The translations under genes and the position numbers were made by a program. The notes beneath the pieces were generated by a model. It was not told where the DNA came from. It did no database searches and worked only from the letters and a program-made list of their open reading frames with translations. A DNA stretch of 64,000 nucleotides from Bryobacteraceae bacterium (lineage in GTDB: Bacteria; Acidobacteriota; Terriglobia; Bryobacterales; Bryobacteraceae): the NCBI GenBank assembly GCA_041394945.1, contig JAWKHH010000005.1, forward strand, positions 434,001 to 498,000, read 5' to 3'. Shown piece after piece: positions 20,602 to 28,540 of this stretch (the stretch's first letter is position 1; every line of letters starts with the position of its first letter).

Positions 20602-20888
20602 TGAACTACTACCAGGTATTGGTGCGGCCGCTGATCACCGAGAAAGCGGTGACGGCGAAGGACGAATCCGAAACCCTTTGTTTCGCCGTGCAGCCGGACG
20701 CCAACAAGACGCAGATCCGCCAGGCGGTGGAGAAGCTGTTCAACGTGAAGGTGGCTGAAGTCCGGACGATGCAGAACACCGGGAAGCTGCGCCGGCGGGG
20801 ACGTTTCGCCGGGTACAAGCAGGACTGGAAGAAAGCCTATGTGCGGCTGAAGCCGGGCCAAAAGGTGCCGGAGTTCGCCGAGGTCTAA
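20601..20888 (+). CDS. rplW: Ribosomal protein L23
   Basis: 95 aa, standard length. Sits at the tunnel exit, where SRP and trigger factor dock. Starts MNYYQVLVRPLITEKA and includes VEKLFNVKVAEVRTM and KKAYVRL. The start is fixed by the TAATG overlap with rplD; the longer in-frame reading upstream is L4 sequence in another frame. Confidence 0.97.
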   Translation: MNYYQVLVRPLITEKAVTAKDESETLCFAVQPDANKTQIRQAVEKLFNVKVAEVRTMQNTGKLRRRGRFAGYKQDWKKAYVRLKPGQKVPEFAEV

Positions 20889-20906
20889 CCGGGAAGAGGA
20901 ACGACG

Positions 20907-21737
20907 ATGCCGATCAAGACATTCAAACCGACCACTCCGACACGGCGATTCCAGTCGGTGGTGGTGCGCTCGGAGGTCACCAAGCAGACCCCCGAGAAGT
21001 CGCTGACCACCGGGAAGAAGCGGAAGGGCGGACGCAGTTCGACGGGCCGGGTGGCCGTGCGGTTCCGCGGGGGTGGCGCCAAGCGGGCGCTGCGCGAAGT
21101 GGACTTCCGGCGCGACAAGTTTGGGATCGCGGCCGTGGTGGCGGCGATCGAGTACGATCCGAACCGTTCCGCCAACATCGCGCTCTTGCACTACGTCGAC
21201 GGCGAGAAGCGGTACATTCTTGCGCCGGTGGGTCTCAAGGTGGGTCAGCAGGTGATGTCCGGACCGGATGCCGACATCCTGGTCGGCAACGCGCTGCCGC
21301 TGAAGAATATTCCGGCCGGTACGGTGGTGCACAACGTGGAACTGCGGCCGGGCAAGGGCGGACAGATGGCCCGGGCGGCCGGCGCGCAGGTGCAGTTGGT
21401 TTCCAAGGAAACCGAGTACGGGCTCTTGAAGCTGCCTTCGGGCGAAGTGCGCAAGGTTCGCATCGAGTGCATGGCGACGGTGGGCCAGGTGGGCAACACG
21501 GACCACGAGAACGTGTCGCTCGGAAAGGCCGGGCGCACGCGGCACCTCGGCCGCCGGCCGCACAACCGCGGCGTTTCGATGAATCCGGTGGATCACCCGC
21601 ACGGCGGCGGCGAGGGCCGCACCTCGGGCGGACGCCATCCCGTGACGCCTTGGGGCCAGCCGACCCGCGGCTTCAAGACGCGCAGCAACAAGCGGACGCA
21701 GAAGCTGATCGTCTCGCGTAGAGGGGGCAAGAAGTAG
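20907..21737 (+). CDS. rplB: Ribosomal protein L2
   Basis: 276 aa, full length. Core 50S protein needed for subunit joining and peptidyl transfer. Includes GRNNxGR-like GGRSSTGRVAVRFRGGG and the C-terminal MNPVDHPHGGGEGR with the conserved His important for activity. Preceded by a GGAAGAGGA site, 18 bases after rplW. Confidence 0.98.
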   Translation: MPIKTFKPTTPTRRFQSVVVRSEVTKQTPEKSLTTGKKRKGGRSSTGRVAVRFRGGGAKRALREVDFRRDKFGIAAVVAAIEYDPNRSANIALLHYVDGEKRYILAPVGLKVGQQVMSGPDADILVGNALPLKNIPAGTVVHNVELRPGKGGQMARAAGAQVQLVSKETEYGLLKLPSGEVRKVRIECMATVGQVGNTDHENVSLGKAGRTRHLGRRPHNRGVSMNPVDHPHGGGEGRTSGGRHPVTPWGQPTRGFKTRSNKRTQKLIVSRRGGKK

Positions 21738-21743
21738 ACCGAC

Positions 21744-22016
21744 ATGGGCCGTTCACTTTCCAAGGGACCGTTCGCCGACGATCATCTGGTGACGAAGATC
21801 GACGCGATGAATGCGAAGAACGAGAAGAAGGTGGTGCGCACTTGGTCGCGCCGGTCGACGATTCTTCCGGATTTCATCGGCCACACCATCGCCGTGCACA
21901 ACGGCAAGAAGTTCATCCCGGTGTACGTCACCGAGAACATGGTGGGCCACAAGCTGGGTGAGTTTTCGCCGACGCGGACCTTCAAGGGCCACGCCAACAA
22001 GGACGGGAAGAAGTAG
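21744..22016 (+). CDS. rpsS: Ribosomal protein S19
   Basis: 90 aa 30S head protein contacting S13 and the A-site tRNA. Starts MGRSLSKGPFADDHL and shows RRSTILPDFIGHTIAVHNGKK in parts and HKLGEFSPTRTFKGH. Six bases after rplB. Confidence 0.97.
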   Translation: MGRSLSKGPFADDHLVTKIDAMNAKNEKKVVRTWSRRSTILPDFIGHTIAVHNGKKFIPVYVTENMVGHKLGEFSPTRTFKGHANKDGKK

Positions 22017-22025
22017 GAGACCGCG

Positions 22026-22361
22026 ATGGAAGCCAGGGCGGAAGCCAGATACGTACGAATCTCGCCGCAGAAGGCGCGGCTGGTGATCGACTTGATCCGC
22101 GGCTCGGCGGTGAACGACGCCATCGCGATCCTGCGGGTGACCAACAAGCGCGTGGCGCCGGCGGTCGAGAAGCTGGTTCGCTCGGCGGTGGCCAATGCCG
22201 CCGACCGGTCGGCCGATGTCGACGTCGACAAACTGGTGGTGACGGAAGCCTACGTGAACGAAGGCCCGCGGCAGAAGCGGATTCGTCCGGCGCCGATGGG
22301 CCGGGCCTACCGCTACCAGCGGCGCACCTCGCACATCGTGGTGAAAGTGGCCGAGGCATAG
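22026..22361 (+). CDS. rplV: Ribosomal protein L22
   Basis: 111 aa. 50S protein whose hairpin lines the exit tunnel. ARYVRISPQKARLVIDLIRG at the start and the hairpin GPRQKRIRPAPMGRAYRYQ with RRTSHI are present. Nine bases after rpsS and nine before rpsC. Confidence 0.97.
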   Translation: MEARAEARYVRISPQKARLVIDLIRGSAVNDAIAILRVTNKRVAPAVEKLVRSAVANAADRSADVDVDKLVVTEAYVNEGPRQKRIRPAPMGRAYRYQRRTSHIVVKVAEA

Positions 22362-22370
22362 GGAGAACAA

Positions 22371-23273
22371 ATGGGTCAGAAAGTCCATCCTTACGGATTC
22401 CGGCTGGGCGTCACCAAGACCTGGCGGTCGCGGTGGTTCGCCAAGGCGGACTACGTGAAGCTGCTCGCCGAGGATCTGGAGCTCAAGGAAGAGCTCAAGA
22501 AGCGGCTGAAGCAGGCCGGCGTGAGCGCGATCGAAGTGGACCGCCCGGGGCAGAAGCTGCGGATCACGATCCAGACCTCGCGGCCCGGCATCATCATCGG
22601 GCGCAAAGGCGCCGAGATCGAGAAGCTGAAGCAGGATCTGGCGAAGCGCACGAAGCGGGAAGTCTTCATCGACATCCAGGAAGTGCACAAGCCGGAGCTG
22701 GACGCGCAGTTGGTGGCCGAATCGATCGCGACGCAGCTTGAAAAGCGTATCGCCTTTCGCCGGGCGATGCGCAAGAGCGTGGACAGCGCGCTGCGGTTCG
22801 GCTGCAAGGGAATCAAGGTCCGGGTGTCGGGCCGGCTGAACGGCGCTGAAATCGCCCGTTCGGAATGGTATCTGCAGGGGCAACTGCCGCTGCACACGCT
22901 TCGCGCCGATATCGACTACGGCTTCGCGCAGGCCTACACGACCTACGGCGTGATCGGCGTGAAGTGCTGGACGTACAAGGGCGAGCTGCTTGAAGGCGCC
23001 GGATCGCGCCGGCTGATGCGGTCGGGCGAACCCGAACCGCGCCGGGCTCCGCGCCGCGAGCCGCGCCAGCGTCCGCCCGCCCCGCCATCGCCGGCGGCGG
23101 TTGAGGAATCTGGCGTGGTGGTGCAGGCGCCGCCCACCGACATGCCGCGTCCGGCGCAGACGGCCACCGCGCCGATTGCGCCGCCGCTGGCCGCGCCCAC
23201 GCCTTCGTGGAAGGCGGAACTCGCCACCGACCCGGCCAACCCGCCGTCGGGCGGCGAAGGCGGCAACGAGTAA
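22371..23273 (+). CDS. rpsC: Ribosomal protein S3 with long Pro/Ala-rich C-terminal extension
   Basis: 300 aa, against about 210-235 in most bacteria. Residues 1-110 hold the KH domain (MGQKVHPYGFRLG, IIIGRKGAEIEKL) and 110-215 the C-terminal domain with ADIDYGFAQAYTTYG. From about residue 220 an 80-residue tail follows, rich in Pro, Ala and Arg then acidic Gly/Glu at the end. The body forms the mRNA entry channel. The tail is in frame with host codon use and ends at a normal stop, so it seems genuine rather than a frameshift. Confidence 0.97.
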   Translation: MGQKVHPYGFRLGVTKTWRSRWFAKADYVKLLAEDLELKEELKKRLKQAGVSAIEVDRPGQKLRITIQTSRPGIIIGRKGAEIEKLKQDLAKRTKREVFIDIQEVHKPELDAQLVAESIATQLEKRIAFRRAMRKSVDSALRFGCKGIKVRVSGRLNGAEIARSEWYLQGQLPLHTLRADIDYGFAQAYTTYGVIGVKCWTYKGELLEGAGSRRLMRSGEPEPRRAPRREPRQRPPAPPSPAAVEESGVVVQAPPTDMPRPAQTATAPIAPPLAAPTPSWKAELATDPANPPSGGEGGNE

Positions 23274-23292
23274 TCCGAGGAGAAAACCGCTC

Positions 23293-23712
23293 ATGTTGAT
23301 GCCGAAGAAAGTCAAGTACCGGAAGCAGCAGCGCGGACGCCGCAAGGGGCAAGCCTGGCGCGGTTCGACGCTCTCTTTCGGCACGTTCGGACTGAAGGCG
23401 CTGCGCAACTGCTGGATCACGGACCGGCAGATCGAAGCGGCGCGAATCGCCATGACGCGCAGCATCAAGCGCGGCGGCAAGATCTGGATCCGGGTCTTCC
23501 CCGACAAGCCGATCACGAAAAAGCCGCAGGAAACGCGAATGGGTAAAGGAAAAGGCGCGCCGGAGAACTGGGTGTGCGTCATCCGTCCGGGCAAAATTCT
23601 GTTCGAGATGGAAGGCGTGGACCAGAAGCTGGCCGAGGAAGCATTGCGGCTGGCGGCGCAAAAGCTGCCCATCCCGTGCAAGTTCGTCGTTCGCGAGCAG
23701 GGGCTCGGGTAA
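23293..23712 (+). CDS. rplP: Ribosomal protein L16
   Basis: 139 aa from the ATG at 23293, the start giving the standard length; the frame is open further upstream but that is rpsC DNA. Organises the A-site region of 23S rRNA. MPKKVKYRKQQRGRRKG, RQIEAARIAMTR and RMGKGKGAPENWV are conserved. Confidence 0.97.
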   Translation: MLMPKKVKYRKQQRGRRKGQAWRGSTLSFGTFGLKALRNCWITDRQIEAARIAMTRSIKRGGKIWIRVFPDKPITKKPQETRMGKGKGAPENWVCVIRPGKILFEMEGVDQKLAEEALRLAAQKLPIPCKFVVREQGLG

Positions 23713-23719
23713 GGAGTCG

Positions 23720-23920
23720 ATGGAGATGAAAATCGGCGAAGTGCGCCAGCAGGACACCAACGATTTGCGGACCAAGCTCCGCGAGGCGGACGAACAAATG
23801 TTCCGGCTGAAACTCCAGATCGGTATGGGGCAGACCGAGGGTTTGAAGAAGTACCGGACGCTCCGGCGCGACAAGGCGCGGATGCTCACCGTTTTGACCG
23901 AGCGGGAAGGCGAGAAATAG
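23720..23920 (+). CDS. rpmC: Ribosomal protein L29
   Basis: 66 aa two-helix protein of the 50S tunnel exit. EVRQQDTNDLRTKLREADEQ and the MFRLKLQIGMGQ motif fit the family. Its last codons form the first copy of a 17-base duplication that continues into the gap before rpsQ. Confidence 0.95.
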   Translation: MEMKIGEVRQQDTNDLRTKLREADEQMFRLKLQIGMGQTEGLKKYRTLRRDKARMLTVLTEREGEK

Positions 23921-23939
23921 GCCGGGAAGGCGAGAAATA
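23903..23939 (+). repeat. 17-base tandem duplication at the rpmC-rpsQ junction
   Basis: CGGGAAGGCGAGAAATA occurs at 23903-23919 (end of rpmC, including most of its stop) and again at 23923-23939, three bases later. The second copy brings a GGAAGG motif just ahead of the rpsQ ATG at 23943 and so may serve as, or disturb, its ribosome binding site. Looks like a recent local duplication. Confidence 0.85.
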
Positions 23940-23942
23940 CGA

Positions 23943-24266
23943 ATGGCTGAGCAACAGGAAGTCCGGCATACAAAAAACGAGAAAGTGGGCCAGGTGGTGT
24001 CGAACAAGATGGCCAAGACGATTGTCGTCGAGGTGACGCGTCGCGTTCCACACCCGGTCTACAAGCGGATCATCACCAAGCGGAAGCGCTTTTACGCGCA
24101 CGACGAAGAGAACTCGGCGAAGATGGGCGATACCGTACGCATCGTCGAATGCCGGCCTATGTCGCGGTTGAAGCGGTGGTCGCTCGGCGAAGTGCTGCGG
24201 CGGGCGGTGGACGTGAGCGAGCTGGTGTCGCGCCCGTCCGAACGCGGTTCGAAGAAGAAGGCTTGA
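23943..24266 (+). CDS. rpsQ: Ribosomal protein S17, extended
   Basis: 107 aa, about 20 longer than usual, with a charged N-terminal lead (MAEQQEVRHTKNEK) and a basic tail ending SERGSKKKA. The OB-fold core is normal: GQVVSNKMAKTIVVEV, YKRIITKRKRFYAHDE, GDTVRIVECRPMSRLKRW. Binds the 5' domain of 16S rRNA. A 78-base gap without a gene follows before rplN, where many bacteria have none. Confidence 0.96.
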   Translation: MAEQQEVRHTKNEKVGQVVSNKMAKTIVVEVTRRVPHPVYKRIITKRKRFYAHDEENSAKMGDTVRIVECRPMSRLKRWSLGEVLRRAVDVSELVSRPSERGSKKKA

Positions 24267-24344
24267 GCAGGCAGTAAGAGCAGGCAATTGTAGAGAGCCG
24301 ACGGTGGAACGCCGGCGGCTGAGTGGTCAAAGGAGATAACCGCC

Positions 24345-24713
24345 ATGATTGGCATGAGAACGATCCTCGAGGTGGCCGACAACAGCGGCGCGCGGAAGCT
24401 TCAATGCATCCTGCCGCGTGGCGGCGATCTGGGATTGCGGGCCGGCCTGGGCGACGTGGTGACGGCGGCGGTGAAGGAAGCCGCCCCGGAATCGAACATC
24501 AAGAAGGGGAAAGTCGTTCGCTGCGTGATTGTGCGGATGCGCAAAGAGACCCGCCGCCGCGACGGCAGCTACATCCGGTTCGATTCGAATGCGGCGGTGG
24601 TGATCAACGAATTGGGTGAGCCGGTGGGCACGCGCGTGTTCGGTCCGGTGGCCCGCGAGTTGCGCGATAAGCGTTTCATGAAGATCGTTTCGCTTGCTCC
24701 CGAGGTGATTTGA
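24345..24713 (+). CDS. rplN: Ribosomal protein L14
   Basis: 122 aa, standard length. 50S interface protein. MIGMRTILEVADNSGARKLQCI and RRRDGSYIRFDSNAAVVIN and GTRVFGPVARELR are conserved. AAGGAG lies before the ATG. Its TGA overlaps the ATG of rplX (TGATG). Confidence 0.97.
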   Translation: MIGMRTILEVADNSGARKLQCILPRGGDLGLRAGLGDVVTAAVKEAAPESNIKKGKVVRCVIVRMRKETRRRDGSYIRFDSNAAVVINELGEPVGTRVFGPVARELRDKRFMKIVSLAPEVI

Positions 24714-25075
24714 TGAAAAAGAAACAGCCGCCCGCGCCGGCCAAGATCCGGCTGAAGAAGGGCGATATGGTGCAGGTGATGCGCGGCCGGGACCGCGGAA
24801 AGAGCGGCCGGGTGATCGAAGTCGATCGCGAACGCGGCCGGGTGCTGGTGGAAGGCGTACAGATGGTGAAACGCCACACGCGCCCGAATCCGGCGCGGCA
24901 GATCAAGGGCGGAATCGCCGAGCGCGAGAGCTTCATCCACGTGTCGAACGTGATGGCGCTCACCTCGGGCGGCGTTCCGACGCGGATCGGGATTCGTGTG
25001 GATGCGGCGGCCGGCGGATCGGCGAGGCGTACGCGCGTGGCGCGCAAAACCGGCGAAACGCTCGGAAAGGGTTAA
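24713..25075 (+). CDS. rplX: Ribosomal protein L24
   Basis: 120 aa. Assembly initiator of the 50S subunit with a KOW motif: RLKKGDMVQVMRGRDRGKSG. The stretch GVQMVKRHTRPNP then GGIAERESFIHVSNV follows the family. The ATG at 24713 overlaps the rplN stop; a TTG one codon earlier is possible but not needed. Confidence 0.96.
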   Translation: MKKKQPPAPAKIRLKKGDMVQVMRGRDRGKSGRVIEVDRERGRVLVEGVQMVKRHTRPNPARQIKGGIAERESFIHVSNVMALTSGGVPTRIGIRVDAAAGGSARRTRVARKTGETLGKG

Positions 25076-25078
25076 ACA

Positions 25079-25621
25079 ATGGCGGCCAGACTGCGAGAGC
25101 ACTACAAAAAAGAAGTGATTGCGGCCCTGACCAAGGAGTTCGGCTACACGAACCCGATGGCGGTGCCGAAGCTCGAGAAGATCGCGATCAACATCGGGCT
25201 CGGCGAAGCGACGCAGAACCCGAAACTGATTGACGGCGCGGTGACCGAGGTGGCCTCGATAGCCGGACAGAAGCCCGTGGTGACGAAGGCCAAGAAGTCC
25301 GTGGCGGCGTTCAAGGTGCGCGAAGGCATGCCGATTGGCGTGATGGTGACGCTGCGCGGCGAGCGGATGTACGAATTCCTGGACCGGTTGACGAACGTGG
25401 CGCTCCCGCGCGTGCGCGACTTTCGCGGCGTCTCGCCGAAATCGTTCGACGGGCGCGGCAACTACACGCTCGGGTTGAAGGATCAGTTGATCTTCCCCGA
25501 GATCGACTACAACAAGGTGGACAAGACCAAGGGCATGAACATCTCGATCACCACCACGGCGAAGACCGACGCCGAGGGGATGGCGCTGCTGCGCCTGATG
25601 GGGATGCCGTTCCGGCAGTAA
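25079..25621 (+). CDS. rplE: Ribosomal protein L5
   Basis: 180 aa, standard. Binds 5S rRNA and contacts the P-site tRNA. MAVPKLEKIAINIGLGEA, TKAKKSVAAFKVREGMPIG and RDFRGVSPKSFDGRGNYTLG are the family's conserved blocks. Three bases after rplX. Confidence 0.97.
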   Translation: MAARLREHYKKEVIAALTKEFGYTNPMAVPKLEKIAINIGLGEATQNPKLIDGAVTEVASIAGQKPVVTKAKKSVAAFKVREGMPIGVMVTLRGERMYEFLDRLTNVALPRVRDFRGVSPKSFDGRGNYTLGLKDQLIFPEIDYNKVDKTKGMNISITTTAKTDAEGMALLRLMGMPFRQ

Positions 25622-25639
25622 GGAGCAGGAAGAGAGCAA

Positions 25640-25849
25640 ATGGCCACGACAGCAAAGATCGCCCGCGACGACAGGCTTGCCAAGGCGGCCGCCAAACGGA
25701 AGACGAAACTGCGGTGCCGGCATCGTAACCGCTGCTTCCGGTGCGGGCGCCCGCGCGGGTTTATTCGCAAGTTCCGCCTGTGCCGGATCTGTTTCCGGAA
25801 CCTGGCGCTGGCCGGGGAGATCCCCGGTGTGACCAAGTCGAGCTGGTAG
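25640..25849 (+). CDS. rpsZ: Ribosomal protein S14, zinc-binding type
   Basis: 69 aa, the short C+ form. Two pairs of cysteines, CFRC and CRIC, plus GEIPGVTKSSW at the end mark the zinc-ribbon S14. It has a slightly longer N-terminal lead than the 61-aa type. Sits between rplE and rpsH as expected. Confidence 0.96.
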   Translation: MATTAKIARDDRLAKAAAKRKTKLRCRHRNRCFRCGRPRGFIRKFRLCRICFRNLALAGEIPGVTKSSW

Positions 25850-25904
25850 GGATCCCAACCCCACTCGAGGACCCCAACCAAGGACGAGGAGCAAAAGAGA
25901 ATCG

Positions 25905-26300
25905 ATGTTTTCCGATCCCGTTGCCGACATGCTGACACGGCTCCGCAATGCGCTCGCGGCGCGCCATCCGAAGGTGGACGTGCCGTCGTCGAAGCTGAAG
26001 ATGGAGATCGCGCGGATTCTGAAGGATGAGGGCTACATCCTGAACTACAAGCTGGTGGAAGAAGGCCCGTCGCAGATCATCCGCCTGTACCTGAAATACA
26101 CGCCGGCGAACCAGCCGGTGATCACCAAGATCGAGCGGGTGTCGAAGCCCGGCTGCCGGATCTATGTGGGGAGCAAGGAAGTGCCGCGCGTGCTCGGCGG
26201 CCTTGGCGTGAACATCCTCACCACCTCGCGCGGCGTGATGACCGGGGCCGAGGCGCGGAAGGCTGGCGTCGGCGGCGAGCTGCTCTGCCAGTTGTGGTAG
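25905..26300 (+). CDS. rpsH: Ribosomal protein S8
   Basis: 131 aa. Central-domain 16S binder and, in E. coli, repressor of the spc operon. DPVADMLTRLRNA at the start and SKEVPRVLGGLGVNILTTSRGVM near the end; finishes AGVGGELLCQLW. The 55-base gap before it holds a GGACGAGGAG ribosome binding region. Confidence 0.97.
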   Translation: MFSDPVADMLTRLRNALAARHPKVDVPSSKLKMEIARILKDEGYILNYKLVEEGPSQIIRLYLKYTPANQPVITKIERVSKPGCRIYVGSKEVPRVLGGLGVNILTTSRGVMTGAEARKAGVGGELLCQLW

Positions 26301-26321
26301 GGAACGAGCGAGAGAGAAACT

Positions 26322-26861
26322 ATGTCGCGAATCGGTAAGAAACCAATCCCACTGCCGAAAGGCGTGCAGGTCACCATCGGCGAACGGCTCGACGTGAAGG
26401 GTCCGAAAGGGCAGTTGTCGGTGCCGATTCCGAAGGGAATCGAGATCAAGGACAACGGCGGAACGCTCGAGATCAAGCGCGCCAACGACTCGCTGGCGGC
26501 TCTGCACGGGCTGACGCGGGCGCTGGCGTCGAACGCGGTCAGCGGCGTTTCCACCGGCTTCACCCGGGAACTCGACATCGTCGGCACCGGCTACCGCGCC
26601 GAAGTGAAGGGGCGGGTGGTGGTGTTCGCGCTCGGCTACTCGCACGCCATCGACTTCGTTCTCCCTGCGGGAGTGGACTGCAAGGTCGACAAGATGACGC
26701 ATCTCGTGGTCACCAGCTACGACCGGGAATTGCTCGGCCAGACGTGCGCCAACATGCGCGCTCTTCGTCCGCCGGATCCATACAAGAACAAGGGCGTCCG
26801 GTTCACCGGAGAAGTGCTCCGGAAAAAGGCCGGCAAGGCCGGCGCCGGCGGTAAGAAGTAA
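26322..26861 (+). CDS. rplF: Ribosomal protein L6
   Basis: 179 aa, standard. Two-domain 50S protein near the factor-binding site. MSRIGKKPIPLPKGV, the second-domain GTGYRAEVKG and the C-terminal PPDPYKNKGVRF with KKAGK are all present. Confidence 0.97.
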   Translation: MSRIGKKPIPLPKGVQVTIGERLDVKGPKGQLSVPIPKGIEIKDNGGTLEIKRANDSLAALHGLTRALASNAVSGVSTGFTRELDIVGTGYRAEVKGRVVVFALGYSHAIDFVLPAGVDCKVDKMTHLVVTSYDRELLGQTCANMRALRPPDPYKNKGVRFTGEVLRKKAGKAGAGGKK

Positions 26862-26893
26862 CGGGTGAGAGGCCTCAGGAGAATTCGAGAGTC

Positions 26894-27256
26894 ATGATCA
26901 AGAAAGCTTCCCGGGACGAACATCGGCGGCGAGTCCACGTCCGCATCCGGCGGCGCCTGTCCGGCACCGGCGAGCGGCCGCGGCTGGCCGTCTTCCGGAG
27001 CATCAAGCATATCTACGCGCAGGTGATCGACGACCGCAAGGGCCATACCATCGCCGCCGCCTCTTCGGCGGAGAAAGGCGCCGGTTCGGCCAAAGGCGGT
27101 AACATCGCCGGCGCCAAGGAAATCGGAAAGCTCGTCGCCGAGCGCGCCATCGCGAAGGGCGTGAAGAACGTGGTCTTCGACCGCGGCGGCTTCCTCTACC
27201 ACGGCCGGATCCAGGCGCTCGCCGATGCGGCGCGCGAAGCCGGACTGCAGTTTTAG
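26894..27256 (+). CDS. rplR: Ribosomal protein L18
   Basis: 120 aa 5S rRNA-binding protein. RRRVHVRIRRRLSGTGERPRLAVFRS, then IYAQVIDDRKGHTIAAASS and FDRGGFLYHGRIQALADAAREAG are diagnostic. AGGAG before the ATG. Confidence 0.97.
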   Translation: MIKKASRDEHRRRVHVRIRRRLSGTGERPRLAVFRSIKHIYAQVIDDRKGHTIAAASSAEKGAGSAKGGNIAGAKEIGKLVAERAIAKGVKNVVFDRGGFLYHGRIQALADAAREAGLQF

Positions 27257-27267
27257 TAAGGATTACA

Positions 27268-27780
27268 ATGCCCGCACAGCTCAAGAAACAGGACATCTCG
27301 GCGCTCTCGCTGAAAGAGCACGTCATCTCGATCAATCGCGTCACCAAGGTCGTAAAGGGCGGCAAGAACCTGAGCTTTGCCGCGCTGGTCGTGGTTGGCG
27401 ACCCGGGCGCCAAGGTGGTCGGGTTCGGCACCGGTAAGGCGCGCGAAGTCCCGTCGGCGATCAAGAAGGCCATCGAGTCCGCCAAGCGCGGGCTGCGCAA
27501 GGTGCACGTGCTCGAACACACGATCATGCACCCGGTGCTCGGCCGTTTCGGGTCGGGCCAGGTGCTGCTCAAGCCGGCTCCCGCCGGTACGGGCGTCATC
27601 GCGGGCGGACCGGTGCGGGCCGTGATGCAGGCGGCTGGCGTTCCGAACGTGCTCACCAAGTCCATCGGCTCGCACAATCCGCACAACGTCATCCGCGCTA
27701 CCTTCGCCGCGCTCGACCAGTTGCGCGACCGGCAGGAAGTGGCCGACCTCCGCGGCATCCCGCAGGAGAAGCTCGGCTAG
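27268..27780 (+). CDS. rpsE: Ribosomal protein S5
   Basis: 170 aa. Needed for decoding accuracy and mRNA helicase action. dsRNA-binding-like half with INRVTKVVKGGKNLSFAALVVVGD and C-terminal half with PAPAGTGVIAGGPVRAVMQAAG. Eleven bases after rplR. Confidence 0.97.
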   Translation: MPAQLKKQDISALSLKEHVISINRVTKVVKGGKNLSFAALVVVGDPGAKVVGFGTGKAREVPSAIKKAIESAKRGLRKVHVLEHTIMHPVLGRFGSGQVLLKPAPAGTGVIAGGPVRAVMQAAGVPNVLTKSIGSHNPHNVIRATFAALDQLRDRQEVADLRGIPQEKLG

Positions 27781-27806
27781 GGCGACGGCCCCCTGAGTGA
27801 AGCGCA

Positions 27807-27992
27807 ATGAGTGAAACAAAGACGATCAAGATCAAGTTGATTTCGAGCCCCGCCGGCCGCATCGAGCCGCAGAAGAAGATGGTGCGGGCGCTCGGCTTGC
27901 GGAAGATGAACCAGGTGGTGGAGAAGCCCGACACGCCGGCTTTCCGCGGCTTTGTGAAGAAGATCCCGCACCTGCTCGCCATCGTCGACTGA
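27807..27992 (+). CDS. rpmD: Ribosomal protein L30
   Basis: 61 aa, standard. IKIKLISSPAGR, then LGLRKMNQVVEKPDTPAFRG, ending VKKIPHLLAIVD. Small 50S protein missing in some phyla but kept here in the normal place between rpsE and rplO. Confidence 0.95.
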   Translation: MSETKTIKIKLISSPAGRIEPQKKMVRALGLRKMNQVVEKPDTPAFRGFVKKIPHLLAIVD

Positions 27993-28020
27993 CGGCCGCA
28001 AACGAGGAAAGGAACGAACC

Positions 28021-28512
28021 ATGAAGCTGAGCGATCTGAAGCCCCCCGCCGGACAACAACGGCCCTCGCGCCGCATCGGACGCGGCATGGGCTCTCGCGG
28101 CAAGACCTCCGGACGCGGCCACAAGGGCGCGCGCTCGGTTTCCGGATACAGCATGATGCGCGGTTTCGAAGGCGGCCAGATGCCGCTCCACCGCCGTCTG
28201 CCCAAGCGCGGATTCTCGAATGCGATTTTCAAGAAGGAATACGCGGTAATCAATGTGGGCCGCCTCGAAAAGCTCGAGGGCGATGAGTTTACGCCGGAAT
28301 CGCTCACCGCCGCGGGAATCATCAAGAAGCTCGGCGCGGGCCTCAAGATTCTCGCCTCCGGCGAGCTGACCCGCAAGATCACGGTGAAGGCGCATCACTT
28401 TTCGGCGGAAGCGGAGAAGAAGATCAACGCCGCCGGCGGATCGATCGAGAAGATCGCCGTTCGCAAGCCCGGCCCGGCGCCCAAACCGGAGCGCGTCCGA
28501 AAAGCGAAGTAA
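28021..28512 (+). CDS. rplO: Ribosomal protein L15
   Basis: 163 aa. MKLSDLKPPAGQQRPSRRIGRG and GKTSGRGHKGARSVSG followed by FEGGQMPLHRRLPKRGF are diagnostic. The C-terminal 15 residues (PAPKPERVRKAK) form an extra basic tail. Last ribosomal gene before secY. Confidence 0.97.
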   Translation: MKLSDLKPPAGQQRPSRRIGRGMGSRGKTSGRGHKGARSVSGYSMMRGFEGGQMPLHRRLPKRGFSNAIFKKEYAVINVGRLEKLEGDEFTPESLTAAGIIKKLGAGLKILASGELTRKITVKAHHFSAEAEKKINAAGGSIEKIAVRKPGPAPKPERVRKAK

Positions 28513-28540
28513 GCCCGAACAGCCTGGAAGCTAGCGTCCT

